From contig NZ_JRXE01000012.1 of the NCBI RefSeq assembly GCF_001267535.1, positions 48,635-102,974 of the forward strand: DNA of 54,340 nt, given 5' to 3'. The translations under genes were made by a program, and so were the position numbers. This DNA comes from Winslowiella iniecta (GTDB lineage Bacteria > Pseudomonadota > Gammaproteobacteria > Enterobacterales > Enterobacteriaceae). Of the stretch, positions 40,823 to 48,923 are shown one piece after another (within the stretch, counting starts at the first letter, position 1; each line of letters begins with the position of its first letter). The notes under the pieces were generated by a model. The model was not told where the DNA came from. It was given only the letters and a program-made list of their open reading frames with translations, and did no database searches.

Positions 40823-41392
40823 ATGAACATGAAGCTTTTTCTGGTGGGCTGTGGCCTGAGCCTCGGTGTTGCCTCTTCGGGCTTTGCCGCCACCACTACG
40901 GGAACGATTAATGCAACACTGACGCTGACAACCGGGTGTCTGGTGAACGGTTCACCGACCACCACCAATGTCGACTTTGGTGATCTGAACTTCGGCAGCA
41001 GTGCGGCCACCTTCGATACCCTTACTGCCACCCTGGTCGGCCCGGTGGGCAACGGTATTTATGTCAACTGCACCAACGACGAAGATTACAATGTCCAGAT
41101 TGTCAGCAGTAATGGCGCACCAACCGGTGAAACCTTTGGTGATGTGACTGCTTCGCCTCGTTATCTGCTGCTGGATAGCGATGATACTCAGGGCATCGCC
41201 TACACCCTGTACAACGATGCCGGTTTCTCGGCGGTTATCGCCGATGGCGAGGATCTGGTGGCCAACGGTACGCCCGATGCGACTAACGGTGAAAACTATC
41301 CCATCTATGGTCGAATCACCGGTGGTGATTTTAATCCGGATATCCCGGTTGGAACTTACTCAGACACCATTAACGTCGTTGTGAACTACTGA
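40823..41392 (+). CDS. Spore coat U-domain pilin subunit 1 (Csu-type, probable major pilin)
   Basis: A 189-residue secreted protein of the SCPU (spore coat U) pilin family. A signal peptide (about 1-22, ending GFAA) is followed by an alternating hydrophobic N-terminal strand (TGTINATLTL) suited to donor-strand exchange. A cysteine pair (GCLVNG and YVNCTND) can form the usual disulfide, and the protein closes with GTYSDTINVVVNY. It is quite acidic. TAAGGA six bases before ATG 40823 decides the start. First gene of the operon, as the major pilin CsuA/B is in Acinetobacter. Confidence 0.85.
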   Translation: MNMKLFLVGCGLSLGVASSGFAATTTGTINATLTLTTGCLVNGSPTTTNVDFGDLNFGSSAATFDTLTATLVGPVGNGIYVNCTNDEDYNVQIVSSNGAPTGETFGDVTASPRYLLLDSDDTQGIAYTLYNDAGFSAVIADGEDLVANGTPDATNGENYPIYGRITGGDFNPDIPVGTYSDTINVVVNY

Positions 41393-41412
41393 TTTTTACC
41401 ATCAGGGAGGCG

Positions 41413-41949
41413 ATGTTGGCGGGGATGGCAGGATTCATCACGAAAAATGTGCCCGCACTGTGCATCTTGCTGATGTTTTACGTCAGCAGTGCACAGTCGT
41501 TGCCTACACAGAACATTCAGGTGTCAGCATCGATTGTCGCAGGCTGTGTGGTTTCCGGCACCAATACCGGTGTGTTCGGTACGCTGGATTTCGGCACGCA
41601 TTCCGGCGTGATGTCTGGCAGCGTCAGCGCCAGCTATGTGCAAAGTACCACCATTAATCTGGCCTGTACGCCCAATACGACGCTGAATATGAGCATCAAC
41701 GGCGGCACGCATTCCGCAACAAATACGCGCAATCTTAAAATCGCTAACTTCAGCGATCTGGTCTCTTATCGGCTTTATACCAATGCAAACCACACGGCAG
41801 TGAGCGAAATTCCGATCGATCAGAATGTCGCGTTGACTTACAGCAACGCCAATAACATCACGCTGCCTATTTATGGCTTATTGCAGTTGAACGGCGTAAA
41901 GCGTGCCGGAAATTACAGCGATACGCTAACGGTTACCCTGAGCTGGTAA
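41413..41949 (+). CDS. Spore coat U-domain pilin subunit 2 (Csu-type)
   Basis: A 178-residue SCPU pilin. Signal peptide about 1-30, then NIQVSASIVAGCVVSG, FGTLDFGTHSGV, the second cysteine in INLACTPN, and closing AGNYSDTLTVTLSW, as in CsuA/CsuB. It begins 20 bases after the first pilin. AGGGAGG is unusually close to ATG 41413, so the ATG at 41425 may be used instead. Acinetobacter has three genes before the chaperone; only two are present here. Confidence 0.84.
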   Translation: MLAGMAGFITKNVPALCILLMFYVSSAQSLPTQNIQVSASIVAGCVVSGTNTGVFGTLDFGTHSGVMSGSVSASYVQSTTINLACTPNTTLNMSINGGTHSATNTRNLKIANFSDLVSYRLYTNANHTAVSEIPIDQNVALTYSNANNITLPIYGLLQLNGVKRAGNYSDTLTVTLSW

Positions 41950-41980
41950 TGCATTACCTATTTTCAAAAGGATGTCAGGA

Positions 41981-42688
41981 ATGAATATTGCTCGTGTCGC
42001 GCTGTTGCTGTTAGCGACTGTTACCACCGGTCTGGCCCACGCGGGTAATTCGGTAATGATTTGGCCTATTGACCCGAAAATTACCAGCGATCAGAAAGCC
42101 GCAGAGCTGTGGCTGGAAAATCGTGGAACCTCCACCACGCTGATGCAGGTGCGGGTGTTCGGCTGGAATCAGGTGAATGGCAAAGAGCAGTATCAGACCC
42201 AACAGCAACTGTTAGCCAGCCCACCGCTGGTGCGCATTGAGCCGGGAAAAAAGCAGTTAGTGCGTCTGATTAAGCAGGTTCCACCGGCTGCAGGTAAAGA
42301 GATCGCTTATCGGGTATTACTGGATGAGATCCCGACGCCAAAGGAGGAAGGGAAAGATCAGGTCGGACTGAACTTCCAGATGCGCTACTCGGTACCCTTG
42401 TTCGTGTATGGCCAGGGACTGGACGCCAGCAAAACCAATCCTGAGCTGAGCTGGCGTGTGGTCAGTGAGCAGGGAAAATCGTTCCTTGAAGTCACTAACC
42501 GCAGCGCACGCCATGCGCGTCTGAGTAAAGTTTCGGTGGGCGGACGTCGCATGTCCGAAGGGTTGCTGGGCTATGTGCTTGGCAATACGACGATGCGCTG
42601 GCCACTCTCTTTTCCGGCATCATCTGGCTCCCAGCTGGTTGCCGAGGTGAATAATCAACCCTGGCGTACTACTGGCTCTGAACGCTAA
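41981..42688 (+). CDS. csuC: Periplasmic pilus chaperone (CsuC-like)
   Basis: A 235-residue chaperone that holds pilin subunits by donating a strand. Signal peptide about 1-21 (ends AHA), then two Ig-like domains; RIEPGKKQLVRLI and YRVLLDEIPTP are family marks of the first domain, and RYSVPLFVYG leads to the linker. AAAAGGA sits eight bases before ATG 41981. The usher starts three bases after the stop. Confidence 0.9.
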   Translation: MNIARVALLLLATVTTGLAHAGNSVMIWPIDPKITSDQKAAELWLENRGTSTTLMQVRVFGWNQVNGKEQYQTQQQLLASPPLVRIEPGKKQLVRLIKQVPPAAGKEIAYRVLLDEIPTPKEEGKDQVGLNFQMRYSVPLFVYGQGLDASKTNPELSWRVVSEQGKSFLEVTNRSARHARLSKVSVGGRRMSEGLLGYVLGNTTMRWPLSFPASSGSQLVAEVNNQPWRTTGSER

Positions 42689-42691
42689 ACA

Positions 42692-45139
42692 ATGACTAAC
42701 TTCTGGTCTCCGCCGTCGCGGCGCTATTCACTGGTTATCACCGGGATACTCGGCTGCCTCTCTGCAGTGAGTAGCTATGGTGAAACCTGGGATACGCTGC
42801 CACCTCCGGCTGCGGTCAGCAGCGTGAAGAATCAGCAGTATATGTTGGGGTTGGTGGTGAACGAATTTGACCAGGGCGCGATTGTGCCGGTGGTGTTTCG
42901 CAACGGACACTATCTGTTGCGTGCTGCGGATTTGCAGAGTGCCGGCATTCCTTCCTCGAAAATTTCCGGCGAACTGGTGGATATCACCAGCTTGCCTCAA
43001 GTAAAAGCAAAGTATGACAGCGCCGGTCAGCGGATGGTGCTGACGGTACCCAGTGAGTGGCTGCCGGCGCAAAATTTTTCCGGTGGCAGAGAGGCAATAC
43101 GCTTTCCGGGCCGCACCAGTCGCGGCGTGTTGCTCAATTATGATCTGTATGCCAGCCGCGCAGATAACCGCGGCACGCGCTATTCGGCGTGGAATGAGTT
43201 TCGCCTGTTTGGTGATTCCGGCCAGTTTATCAGTAACGGCGTATGGCAACAGCAGTTGGGCAATGAACCCAGCTATCAGGATGATGGCTACATTCGTTAT
43301 GACACTTACTGGACTTATCAGAATGAAGACGATGTGCTGAGCTGGCGGCTGGGTGATTTAGTCACTGACTCGCTGGGCTGGAGCAGCAGCGTGCGTCTCG
43401 GCGGGATACAGTTTGGGCGCGACTTCTCGCTACGTCCGGATCTGGTGACCTATCCGCTCCCGGTTTTTGCCGGTCAGGCTGCCGTGCCCTCAACGGTTGA
43501 CCTGTTCGTTAACGGCTATCGTAACAGCAGTAACAGCGTGCAGCCCGGCCCTTACTCGCTGAACAATATGCCCTTCGTTAATGGTGCCGGGAATGCGGTG
43601 ATCGTCACGACCGATGCCGTTGGCCGCCAGGTTACCACCACGCTACCGTTTTATGTCTCCAGCGATCTGCTGAAGCCTGGCCTGTCCGATTACTCATTTG
43701 CGGCGGGTAGCATTCGCCAAAATTACGGCATCAATAATTTCGATTACGGACCCGCCGCCGCCAGCGGTTCGCTGCGCTATGGCGTCACCGACTGGCTGAC
43801 GCTGGAAACCCATGCTGAGGGCGCAGAGTCGCTGGCGCTGGGTGGTGGGGGGGCGCAGATGAGGATCGGTTCGCTGGGCGTGATAAATGGTTCGCTGGCA
43901 CAAAGCCGAATGTATGCGGATACCGGCACGCAATATGGTTGGGGATATCAATATAACCAGCGCTGGTTCACCGTCGGCACCCAGCATACCCTTCGCACCA
44001 GCACCTATGCCGACCTCGGGCTGTATGGCAGCCGTCAGGGAAATAACCGTAACAGTCGTTATACGTTAAGCCGCCGTAGTGCCCAGTATAACGCCAGCGT
44101 TAACCTTGATCGGTTCGGCAGCCTCGGTGCTGCATTTATCGATATCACGGGAGGATTAGGCGATCGCACCCGGCTGTGGAACCTGTCGTGGAGTAAAAAC
44201 ATCTGGGGCAGCAGCAGCCTGTATGTCTCTGCCAGTCGCGATCAGCAACAGGGCGACTGGGCGGGAGCCATCTCGGTGATAATTCCTTTCGGCAAACACT
44301 ACAGTACCAGCCTGAGTACCGAGCGGAACCAGCAGGGGGGGACTGCGCAGCGCGCATGGGTATCGCGCTCGATGCCAAGCGATGGTGGCCTGGCATGGGA
44401 TGCCTCCTGGGCGCATCAGAGTGTCGGCAGCGATTATCGGCAGGGCAGCCTGAACTGGCGTAACCGCAAAATTGATACCTCGGTCGGTTTCTATGGTGAC
44501 AGCGATAACACCACCCAGTGGGCCGACTTGTCCGGTTCACTGTTGTTGATGGATGGCGCAGTGTTTGCCGCCAACCAGGTCAATGATGCCTTTGTGCTGG
44601 TAAAAACCGGTTATCCCGATGTCACTGTGCGCTATGAAAATCAGTCGATGGGAAAAACAGACAGTAAAGGCTATCTGCTGGTGCCGGGCATCAGCTCTTA
44701 TTACCCGGCGAAATACGGGATTGATACCCTCGATTTGCCCGCCGATATGATCGCCCCTGAAGTGGAAAAACGGTTTGCGGTGAAACGACAGAGTGGTTAT
44801 CTGCTCGACTTCCCGATTGAACCGCTACGCGCCGCCAGTGTGATCCTGCATGACCAGCAGGGGCAGCCGCTGCCGGTTTCAACACAAATTTATCGCCGTG
44901 GGCAGGCTACAGAATACGTTGGCTGGGATGGACTCAGCTGGATGGAAAACCTCACCGCCGATAATCAGATCGTGGCGGTCACGCCAGATGGCAGACGCTG
45001 CGAAACCCGTTTAGTGATTGCTGACGGTCAGCCAAAAGGGTTGAGTACCTATGGGCCGCTAACCTGCAATTTACCGTCCTTGCCTGGCGCTTCTGCTACC
45101 GCAGCACCGTCTGACTTATCTTCAGGAAATCGCCGATGA
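42692..45139 (+). CDS. csuD: Outer-membrane pilus usher (CsuD-like)
   Basis: An 815-residue outer-membrane assembly pore. The signal peptide is about 1-30. Then come an N-terminal chaperone-binding domain (LGLVVNEFDQGAIVPVVF), a large beta-barrel with plug (RFPGRTSRGVLLNYDLYASR, YSLNNMPFVNGAGNAVIVT) and C-terminal domains ending in a GPLTCNLPSLPG tail. The sequence follows the archaic (sigma/alpha) usher group rather than FimD. The last codon overlaps csuE (ATGA). Two runs of seven G occur in the gene (43847-43853 and 44335-44341). Confidence 0.92.
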   Translation: MTNFWSPPSRRYSLVITGILGCLSAVSSYGETWDTLPPPAAVSSVKNQQYMLGLVVNEFDQGAIVPVVFRNGHYLLRAADLQSAGIPSSKISGELVDITSLPQVKAKYDSAGQRMVLTVPSEWLPAQNFSGGREAIRFPGRTSRGVLLNYDLYASRADNRGTRYSAWNEFRLFGDSGQFISNGVWQQQLGNEPSYQDDGYIRYDTYWTYQNEDDVLSWRLGDLVTDSLGWSSSVRLGGIQFGRDFSLRPDLVTYPLPVFAGQAAVPSTVDLFVNGYRNSSNSVQPGPYSLNNMPFVNGAGNAVIVTTDAVGRQVTTTLPFYVSSDLLKPGLSDYSFAAGSIRQNYGINNFDYGPAAASGSLRYGVTDWLTLETHAEGAESLALGGGGAQMRIGSLGVINGSLAQSRMYADTGTQYGWGYQYNQRWFTVGTQHTLRTSTYADLGLYGSRQGNNRNSRYTLSRRSAQYNASVNLDRFGSLGAAFIDITGGLGDRTRLWNLSWSKNIWGSSSLYVSASRDQQQGDWAGAISVIIPFGKHYSTSLSTERNQQGGTAQRAWVSRSMPSDGGLAWDASWAHQSVGSDYRQGSLNWRNRKIDTSVGFYGDSDNTTQWADLSGSLLLMDGAVFAANQVNDAFVLVKTGYPDVTVRYENQSMGKTDSKGYLLVPGISSYYPAKYGIDTLDLPADMIAPEVEKRFAVKRQSGYLLDFPIEPLRAASVILHDQQGQPLPVSTQIYRRGQATEYVGWDGLSWMENLTADNQIVAVTPDGRRCETRLVIADGQPKGLSTYGPLTCNLPSLPGASATAAPSDLSSGNRR

Positions 45140-46131
45140 AAACACTTTTTTCCGCGTTTATCGCACTGATCGCGCTAGGTTTTTCAACGGGAGGTTGGGC
45201 AGCCTGTACGCTGCCTGCCTCCACTGCCAGTTTTGGTACTGCCAGCTCCTTTACGGTGAATTCCACCGTCAGCACGACCACCTCCGAGGCGCAGGTGAAC
45301 TGTGGTTCAGGCAGTATTCTCTCATTACTGGGAACCAATAGCGTGACGCTGCGGCTGGCAAGTGCCAGCGCGGTTGCGGTAGGTAATTCGCGCGGCACCA
45401 TGAAGCGTGCGGGTGATGTCGGGCCGGACAATATTCCGGTGATGCTCTGCTCAACGTCAAACTGTACGCCGGAAATGACCATCGGCGCGACGGCAGTGAC
45501 TTATAACTCAACTCAGCTGGGTAATCTGGTCGGCCTGCTCGGTGGGCTGAATTTTACCTTCCCACTCTATCTCCGCACGGTGCCGGGACAGACGGTAGCG
45601 GCAGGAACCTATACGGTGACGCTGAATATTGCGGTCACCTATCGCATCTGTACCGGAATTAATATCGGCGGTATTTGCGTGGCGCTGAGCGATCAGAATG
45701 GCAGCGGCACTATCCCCCTTACCGTGACAATGGTGGTGACGAATGACTGCACCACCATTAACTCGACCAATATCAGTTTTGGCAGCGCGCCGTTGGTGAG
45801 TAGTTTTTCCCCTGTTTCACAGTCGGTCAGCGTGTATTGCACCAAAGGCAGCACCTATACCGTCGGCATCAGCAACGGTGCCCATGCGGTGGGCAACGTG
45901 CGTAATATGGCCAGCGGCAGCAATTTACTCGCTTACGAGATTTATAAAGGCAGCACCACCGATCGTTGGGGGCCAGCCGGAGCTGAACGCTGGACCAGTA
46001 CCGCTTCCAGTGGGGTCAGCACCGATGGTGTGACGCGTACCTATCTCTATACGGCAAAAGTCCTGCCCACCCAGAATACCCCCGCGGCGGGAAGCTATAC
46101 CGACACCGTGGTGGTGGATTTGACATTCTGA
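45136..46131 (+). CDS. csuE: Two-domain tip adhesin (CsuE-like)
   Basis: A 331-residue protein with a signal peptide (about 1-22) and two spore-coat U domains: about 23-190 (a lectin-like tip domain in CsuE) and about 195-331 (pilin domain, ending AGSYTDTVVVDLTF). In Acinetobacter CsuE the tip domain bears hydrophobic finger loops that stick to abiotic surfaces; this protein is similarly rich in Thr, Ser, Leu and Val loops, but the fingers cannot be identified safely by eye. Translation is coupled to the usher (ATGA). Last gene of the operon. Confidence 0.88.
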   Translation: MKTLFSAFIALIALGFSTGGWAACTLPASTASFGTASSFTVNSTVSTTTSEAQVNCGSGSILSLLGTNSVTLRLASASAVAVGNSRGTMKRAGDVGPDNIPVMLCSTSNCTPEMTIGATAVTYNSTQLGNLVGLLGGLNFTFPLYLRTVPGQTVAAGTYTVTLNIAVTYRICTGINIGGICVALSDQNGSGTIPLTVTMVVTNDCTTINSTNISFGSAPLVSSFSPVSQSVSVYCTKGSTYTVGISNGAHAVGNVRNMASGSNLLAYEIYKGSTTDRWGPAGAERWTSTASSGVSTDGVTRTYLYTAKVLPTQNTPAAGSYTDTVVVDLTF

Positions 46132-46145
46132 TGACGCGCTCGACG

Positions 46146-46194
46146 CAGGCCAGTAATGACCTATAATAGTTCTCTTGTTTTCTCAACTGGCCTG
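46146..46194 (+). promoter_or_regulatory. ydcR promoter with a nine-base inverted repeat
   Basis: TATAAT at 46162-46167 is a perfect -10. It lies between CAGGCCAGT (46146-46154) and ACTGGCCTG (46186-46194), exact complements centred 40 bp apart. This could be an autoregulatory operator for the regulator that follows. The -35 is weak. Confidence 0.5.
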
Positions 46195-46203
46195 TAACAG
46201 ATC

Positions 46204-47613
46204 GTGGCAAAATACCAACAGCTGGTTCATCAAATTCGTGCGCAAGTGGAAGCCGAAGTATGGCAACCGGGCGAAAAGCTGCCCTCGCTGCGTGAGCAAG
46301 TGGTGCTCAGTGGCCTGAGTTTAATGACGGTGATGCATGCTTATCAGGTGCTGGAGAGCCAGGGATGGATCGTTTCACGTCCGCAGTCTGGCTACTATGT
46401 CGCGCCGCGTGCCCAGTTCCTCAGCCAGCCGGTCAGCCATCAGAAGGTACAGCTGGCGGAAACAGTCGATATCAACGCTTTTATCTTCGATGTGTTACAG
46501 GCGTGCCGCGATCCGCTGATTGTGCCCTTTGGCTCGGCGTTTCCCGATCCGGAACTGTTCCCGCAGCGCCAGCTGATGCGTTCGCTAAACAGTGTCTCGC
46601 GTACCATGACGTCGGCGGATGCCATCAATAACTTGCCGCCAGGCAATGAAGCACTGCGTAAAACGCTGGCGCAGCGCTATGCCCAGCAGGGGATTACCGT
46701 TTCGCCCGATGAAATTGTAATTACTAATGGTGCCATGGAGGCGCTTAATCTCAGTATGCAGGCGGTGACTGAACCGGGTGACTGGGTGGTGATTGAGAAC
46801 CCGTCATTTTATGGTGCGTTGCAGGCGATTGAACGTCTGAAGCTGAAAGCGGTGGCAATCGCCACCGATCCCCAGCACGGGATGGATCTTGATGAGCTGA
46901 AAAGGGCGCTGGAGCGCTGGCCGATCAAAGCCTGCTGGCTGATGACCAACCAGCAAAATCCGGTTGGCTTTACCCTGTCGAAACAGAAAAAACAGCAGCT
47001 GGTGGCGCTGTTAGCCGAACACAATGTGGCGCTGATTGAGGATGATGTTTACAGCGAACTCTACTTTGGCGGTGATAAACCGTTGCCGGCAAAAGCCTTT
47101 GATCAAGACGGCAACGTGTTGCACTGCTCGTCATTTTCCAAAAATCTGGTAGCGGGTTTTCGTGTTGGCTGGGTCGCTGCCGGGAAACATGCGCAGCGTA
47201 TTCAGCGCTTGCAACTGATGAGTACGCTATCGACCAGTGCGCCGATGCAGCTGGCGCTGGCCAACTATCTTGGCACCCGCAGTTATGACAGCCATTTACG
47301 TAAACTTCGGCAGGTTCTGGAGCAGCGTAAAAATCTGGCGCGCCAGTCGTTAAAGCGCCATCTGCCGCACGGCACGCAGATTAACGACTCACACGGCGGC
47401 TATTTTCTGTGGATTGAATTGCCGAAACAGGTCAATGCGACGGCGCTTTACTACCGTGCACTCGACCACCATATCAGTATTGCGCCGGGGAGTATGTTTT
47501 CGTCGGGTCAGCAATATGCCAACTACTTTCGCTTTAATGCCGCCTGGGTCTGGGACGATGCCCAGGAAGCGGCGGCGGCGATTCTCGGCGGCCTGATAGC
47601 CGCCATGATGTGA
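46204..47613 (+). CDS. ydcR: YdcR: MocR-type regulator (GntR helix-turn-helix fused to a PLP aminotransferase-like domain)
   Basis: A 469-residue protein with an N-terminal GntR winged helix (about 1-70, LPSLREQVVLSGLSLMTVMHAYQVLESQGW) and a fold-type I aminotransferase-like domain (about 110-465). The PLP lysine lies in SSFSKNL and the aspartate and tyrosine in IEDDVYSELYF. It aligns well with E. coli YdcR (468). The GTG start at 46204 gives the right N terminus (MAKYQQLVHQIRAQ), although no strong ribosome-binding site is visible. Convergent with ylaC, one base between stop codons. Targets unknown. Confidence 0.92.
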   Translation: MAKYQQLVHQIRAQVEAEVWQPGEKLPSLREQVVLSGLSLMTVMHAYQVLESQGWIVSRPQSGYYVAPRAQFLSQPVSHQKVQLAETVDINAFIFDVLQACRDPLIVPFGSAFPDPELFPQRQLMRSLNSVSRTMTSADAINNLPPGNEALRKTLAQRYAQQGITVSPDEIVITNGAMEALNLSMQAVTEPGDWVVIENPSFYGALQAIERLKLKAVAIATDPQHGMDLDELKRALERWPIKACWLMTNQQNPVGFTLSKQKKQQLVALLAEHNVALIEDDVYSELYFGGDKPLPAKAFDQDGNVLHCSSFSKNLVAGFRVGWVAAGKHAQRIQRLQLMSTLSTSAPMQLALANYLGTRSYDSHLRKLRQVLEQRKNLARQSLKRHLPHGTQINDSHGGYFLWIELPKQVNATALYYRALDHHISIAPGSMFSSGQQYANYFRFNAAWVWDDAQEAAAAILGGLIAAMM

Positions 47614-47614
47614 T

Positions 47615-48100
47615 TTATACCGTGGCTGCGCGGGCGTGGCCCCAGGTCAGCGAATAGACATCATAGAAATCCACTTCGCCTTTCTGCGACAACAGATGGC
47701 GGATACCGGCTTTCACTTTTTCCGGTGTGTTATGGTGACTGAGAATCTCACCGATCGCCGTATCCGACAGGGTGCGCACATAATACCATTCGCCGTAATA
47801 GCAGACGCGCAGATCGTGCAGGTTGTCGATATCTTCAAAGCGGTATTTCGGATTGATATCCATCAGCATCAGTACGCTCATCACCAGCACGAAAATGGTT
47901 GCGCCCCAGAATGCCGGCCAGCCGAGAAAGTCGGTAGTAAAGATCAGCGCTACGCTCAGGCCGTAACAGATATACATCGACAGCCACAGGCCGGGATGGG
48001 ATTTCAGAAAATTGAAGCTGAAGCGGGGTTTGTTGTCGCGCTTTTCTTCACGGTTGAGGGTGTCGATCTCGCGCTGTAGGATCTGTTTTATTTCATTCAT
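47615..48100 (-). CDS. ylaC: YlaC-family inner-membrane protein
   Basis: A 161-residue protein similar to E. coli YlaC (156): an N-terminal helix with EEKRDNKPRFSFNFLKSHPG, two membrane helices (about 38-58 and 62-80), then a cytoplasmic domain with YRFEDIDNLHDLRVCYYGEWYYVR and a C-terminal KGEVDFYDVYSLTWG. Function unknown. It lies 116 bases downstream of the FlgM-like gene on the same strand, so it might be read from the same transcript. Confidence 0.85.
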   Translation of the reverse strand: MNEIKQILQREIDTLNREEKRDNKPRFSFNFLKSHPGLWLSMYICYGLSVALIFTTDFLGWPAFWGATIFVLVMSVLMLMDINPKYRFEDIDNLHDLRVCYYGEWYYVRTLSDTAIGEILSHHNTPEKVKAGIRHLLSQKGEVDFYDVYSLTWGHARAATV

Positions 48101-48216
48101 TGTTCACCTCGGTCATCAAACTCCAGCCAGAGTAAAATTAGAACACGAAGTGCACAGCAATAACAGGCACAGTTACAGCACATTTTTCTATAACAGTTCT
48201 GCTTTTGCGGGGTGAG

Positions 48217-48483
48217 TCAGTCGCTTTTGTCAGCCCGGTTACGATAAAAATCCAGCATATCCCAGGCCAGCGTATCGACATCCAGCAGGATGCTGCCGTT
48301 GGCGATGGCTTGCCGCAGTTCGGCGATTCGTGCCTCGTCAATTTCCGGCATCTGTTGCAGCGCTTTTTTCGCCTCACCGATTATCCCGGTTATTTCCTGA
48401 TCTGTCATCGCGACGGGGATATTCTCCTGAACGTGATGGGTATCGGAGGGGGGGTGTTGTCCTGATGACGCACTCATTTTCAT
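48217..48483 (-). CDS. FlgM-like anti-sigma-28 factor
   Basis: An 88-residue protein. The first 30 residues look unstructured (Ser/His/Pro-rich). The C-terminal half fits the FlgM sigma-28-binding region: KALQQMPEIDEARIAELR, then QAIANGSILLDVDTLAWDML, in the pattern L..(P)(E)(I/V)D..R(V/I)..LR.AI..G.....D...(L/I)A..ML. FlgM binds FliA and blocks it until exported through the flagellar hook-basal body. It has AGGA eight bases before ATG 48483. No flagellar gene is near, but a FliA-like sigma gene lies 0.8 kb away on the other strand. A C7 run lies in codons near residue 11. Confidence 0.8.
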   Translation of the reverse strand: MKMSASSGQHPPSDTHHVQENIPVAMTDQEITGIIGEAKKALQQMPEIDEARIAELRQAIANGSILLDVDTLAWDMLDFYRNRADKSD

Positions 48484-48526
48484 CCAGTCTTCCTGCCAGT
48501 AGCGCGATTAAATCCACTACCTACCC

Positions 48527-48553
48527 AGAACGACACGTTGTCAGGAAACTTAA
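48527..48553 (-). promoter_or_regulatory. Sigma-28-like promoter for the FlgM-like gene
   Basis: Minus strand: TTAAGTTT (48553-48546), exactly 11 bases, GTCGTTCT (48534-48527). Against TAAAGTTT-N11-GCCGATAA this is 7/8 and 4/8. It lies 44 bases before the ATG at 48483. Moderate match. Confidence 0.4.
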
Positions 48554-48734
48554 ATTACGCGCCGGTTGCGCCAGTCCTCCCATTTTTCCTCAGCCACCCA
48601 CTTAAGCCTTTCTGCCGGTAAATATAACGGCTCTGGCAAGCTAAAATATTAAAATCGATTTATATCAATATCTTAAAAAATAACCGGCCAGATAATCCTT
48701 ATAAAACTTAAATATGATTTAACAGAAAGAGAGA

Positions 48735-48750
48735 TTTCCTTATAAGGAAA
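48735..48750. promoter_or_regulatory. Perfect 16-bp palindrome, possible operator
   Basis: TTTCCTTATAAGGAAA, with no spacer and no T run, about 110 bases upstream of the sigma-28-like promoter at 48858. Suits a dimeric regulator; none is identified. Confidence 0.35.
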
Positions 48751-48857
48751 AGAGTTTTCTAATCGTCGCCGTCGCTATTTCTTAGTAAGAATTTATTCAT
48801 TATTTAGGATAATGATGACAGAGCTTACATCAGCAATGAGATTAATTTTATTGCTGA

Positions 48858-48884
48858 TAAAGTTGAATTATCGGTAGCGGACGA
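48858..48884 (+). promoter_or_regulatory. Sigma-28-like promoter for the membrane protein/sigma operon
   Basis: TAAAGTTG (48858-48865), exactly 11 bases, GCGGACGA (48877-48884): 7/8 and 5/8 against TAAAGTTT-N11-GCCGATAA. Transcription would start near 48891, about 33 bases before the ATG at 48924. Confidence 0.5.
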
Positions 48885-48923
48885 AGAATCCCGCACCGAA
48901 CAATTTATATTAACAACGGTGTA

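Larger units (their letters stand above)
48484..48923. other. AT-rich gap between the divergent FlgM-like gene and the membrane protein/sigma operon
   Basis: No gene seen in 440 bases. The line 48661-48720 has only 13 G/C in 60. It contains sigma-28-like promoters facing both ways (48527-48553 minus, 48858-48884 plus), a GCCGGTAA at 48614 without a matching -35, and the perfect palindrome TTTCCTTATAAGGAAA at 48735-48750. Confidence 0.7.

Noticed and set aside
48605-48621. GCCGGTAA as another sigma-28 -10 element
   Set aside because: The sequence 11 bases upstream does not resemble TAAAGTTT.
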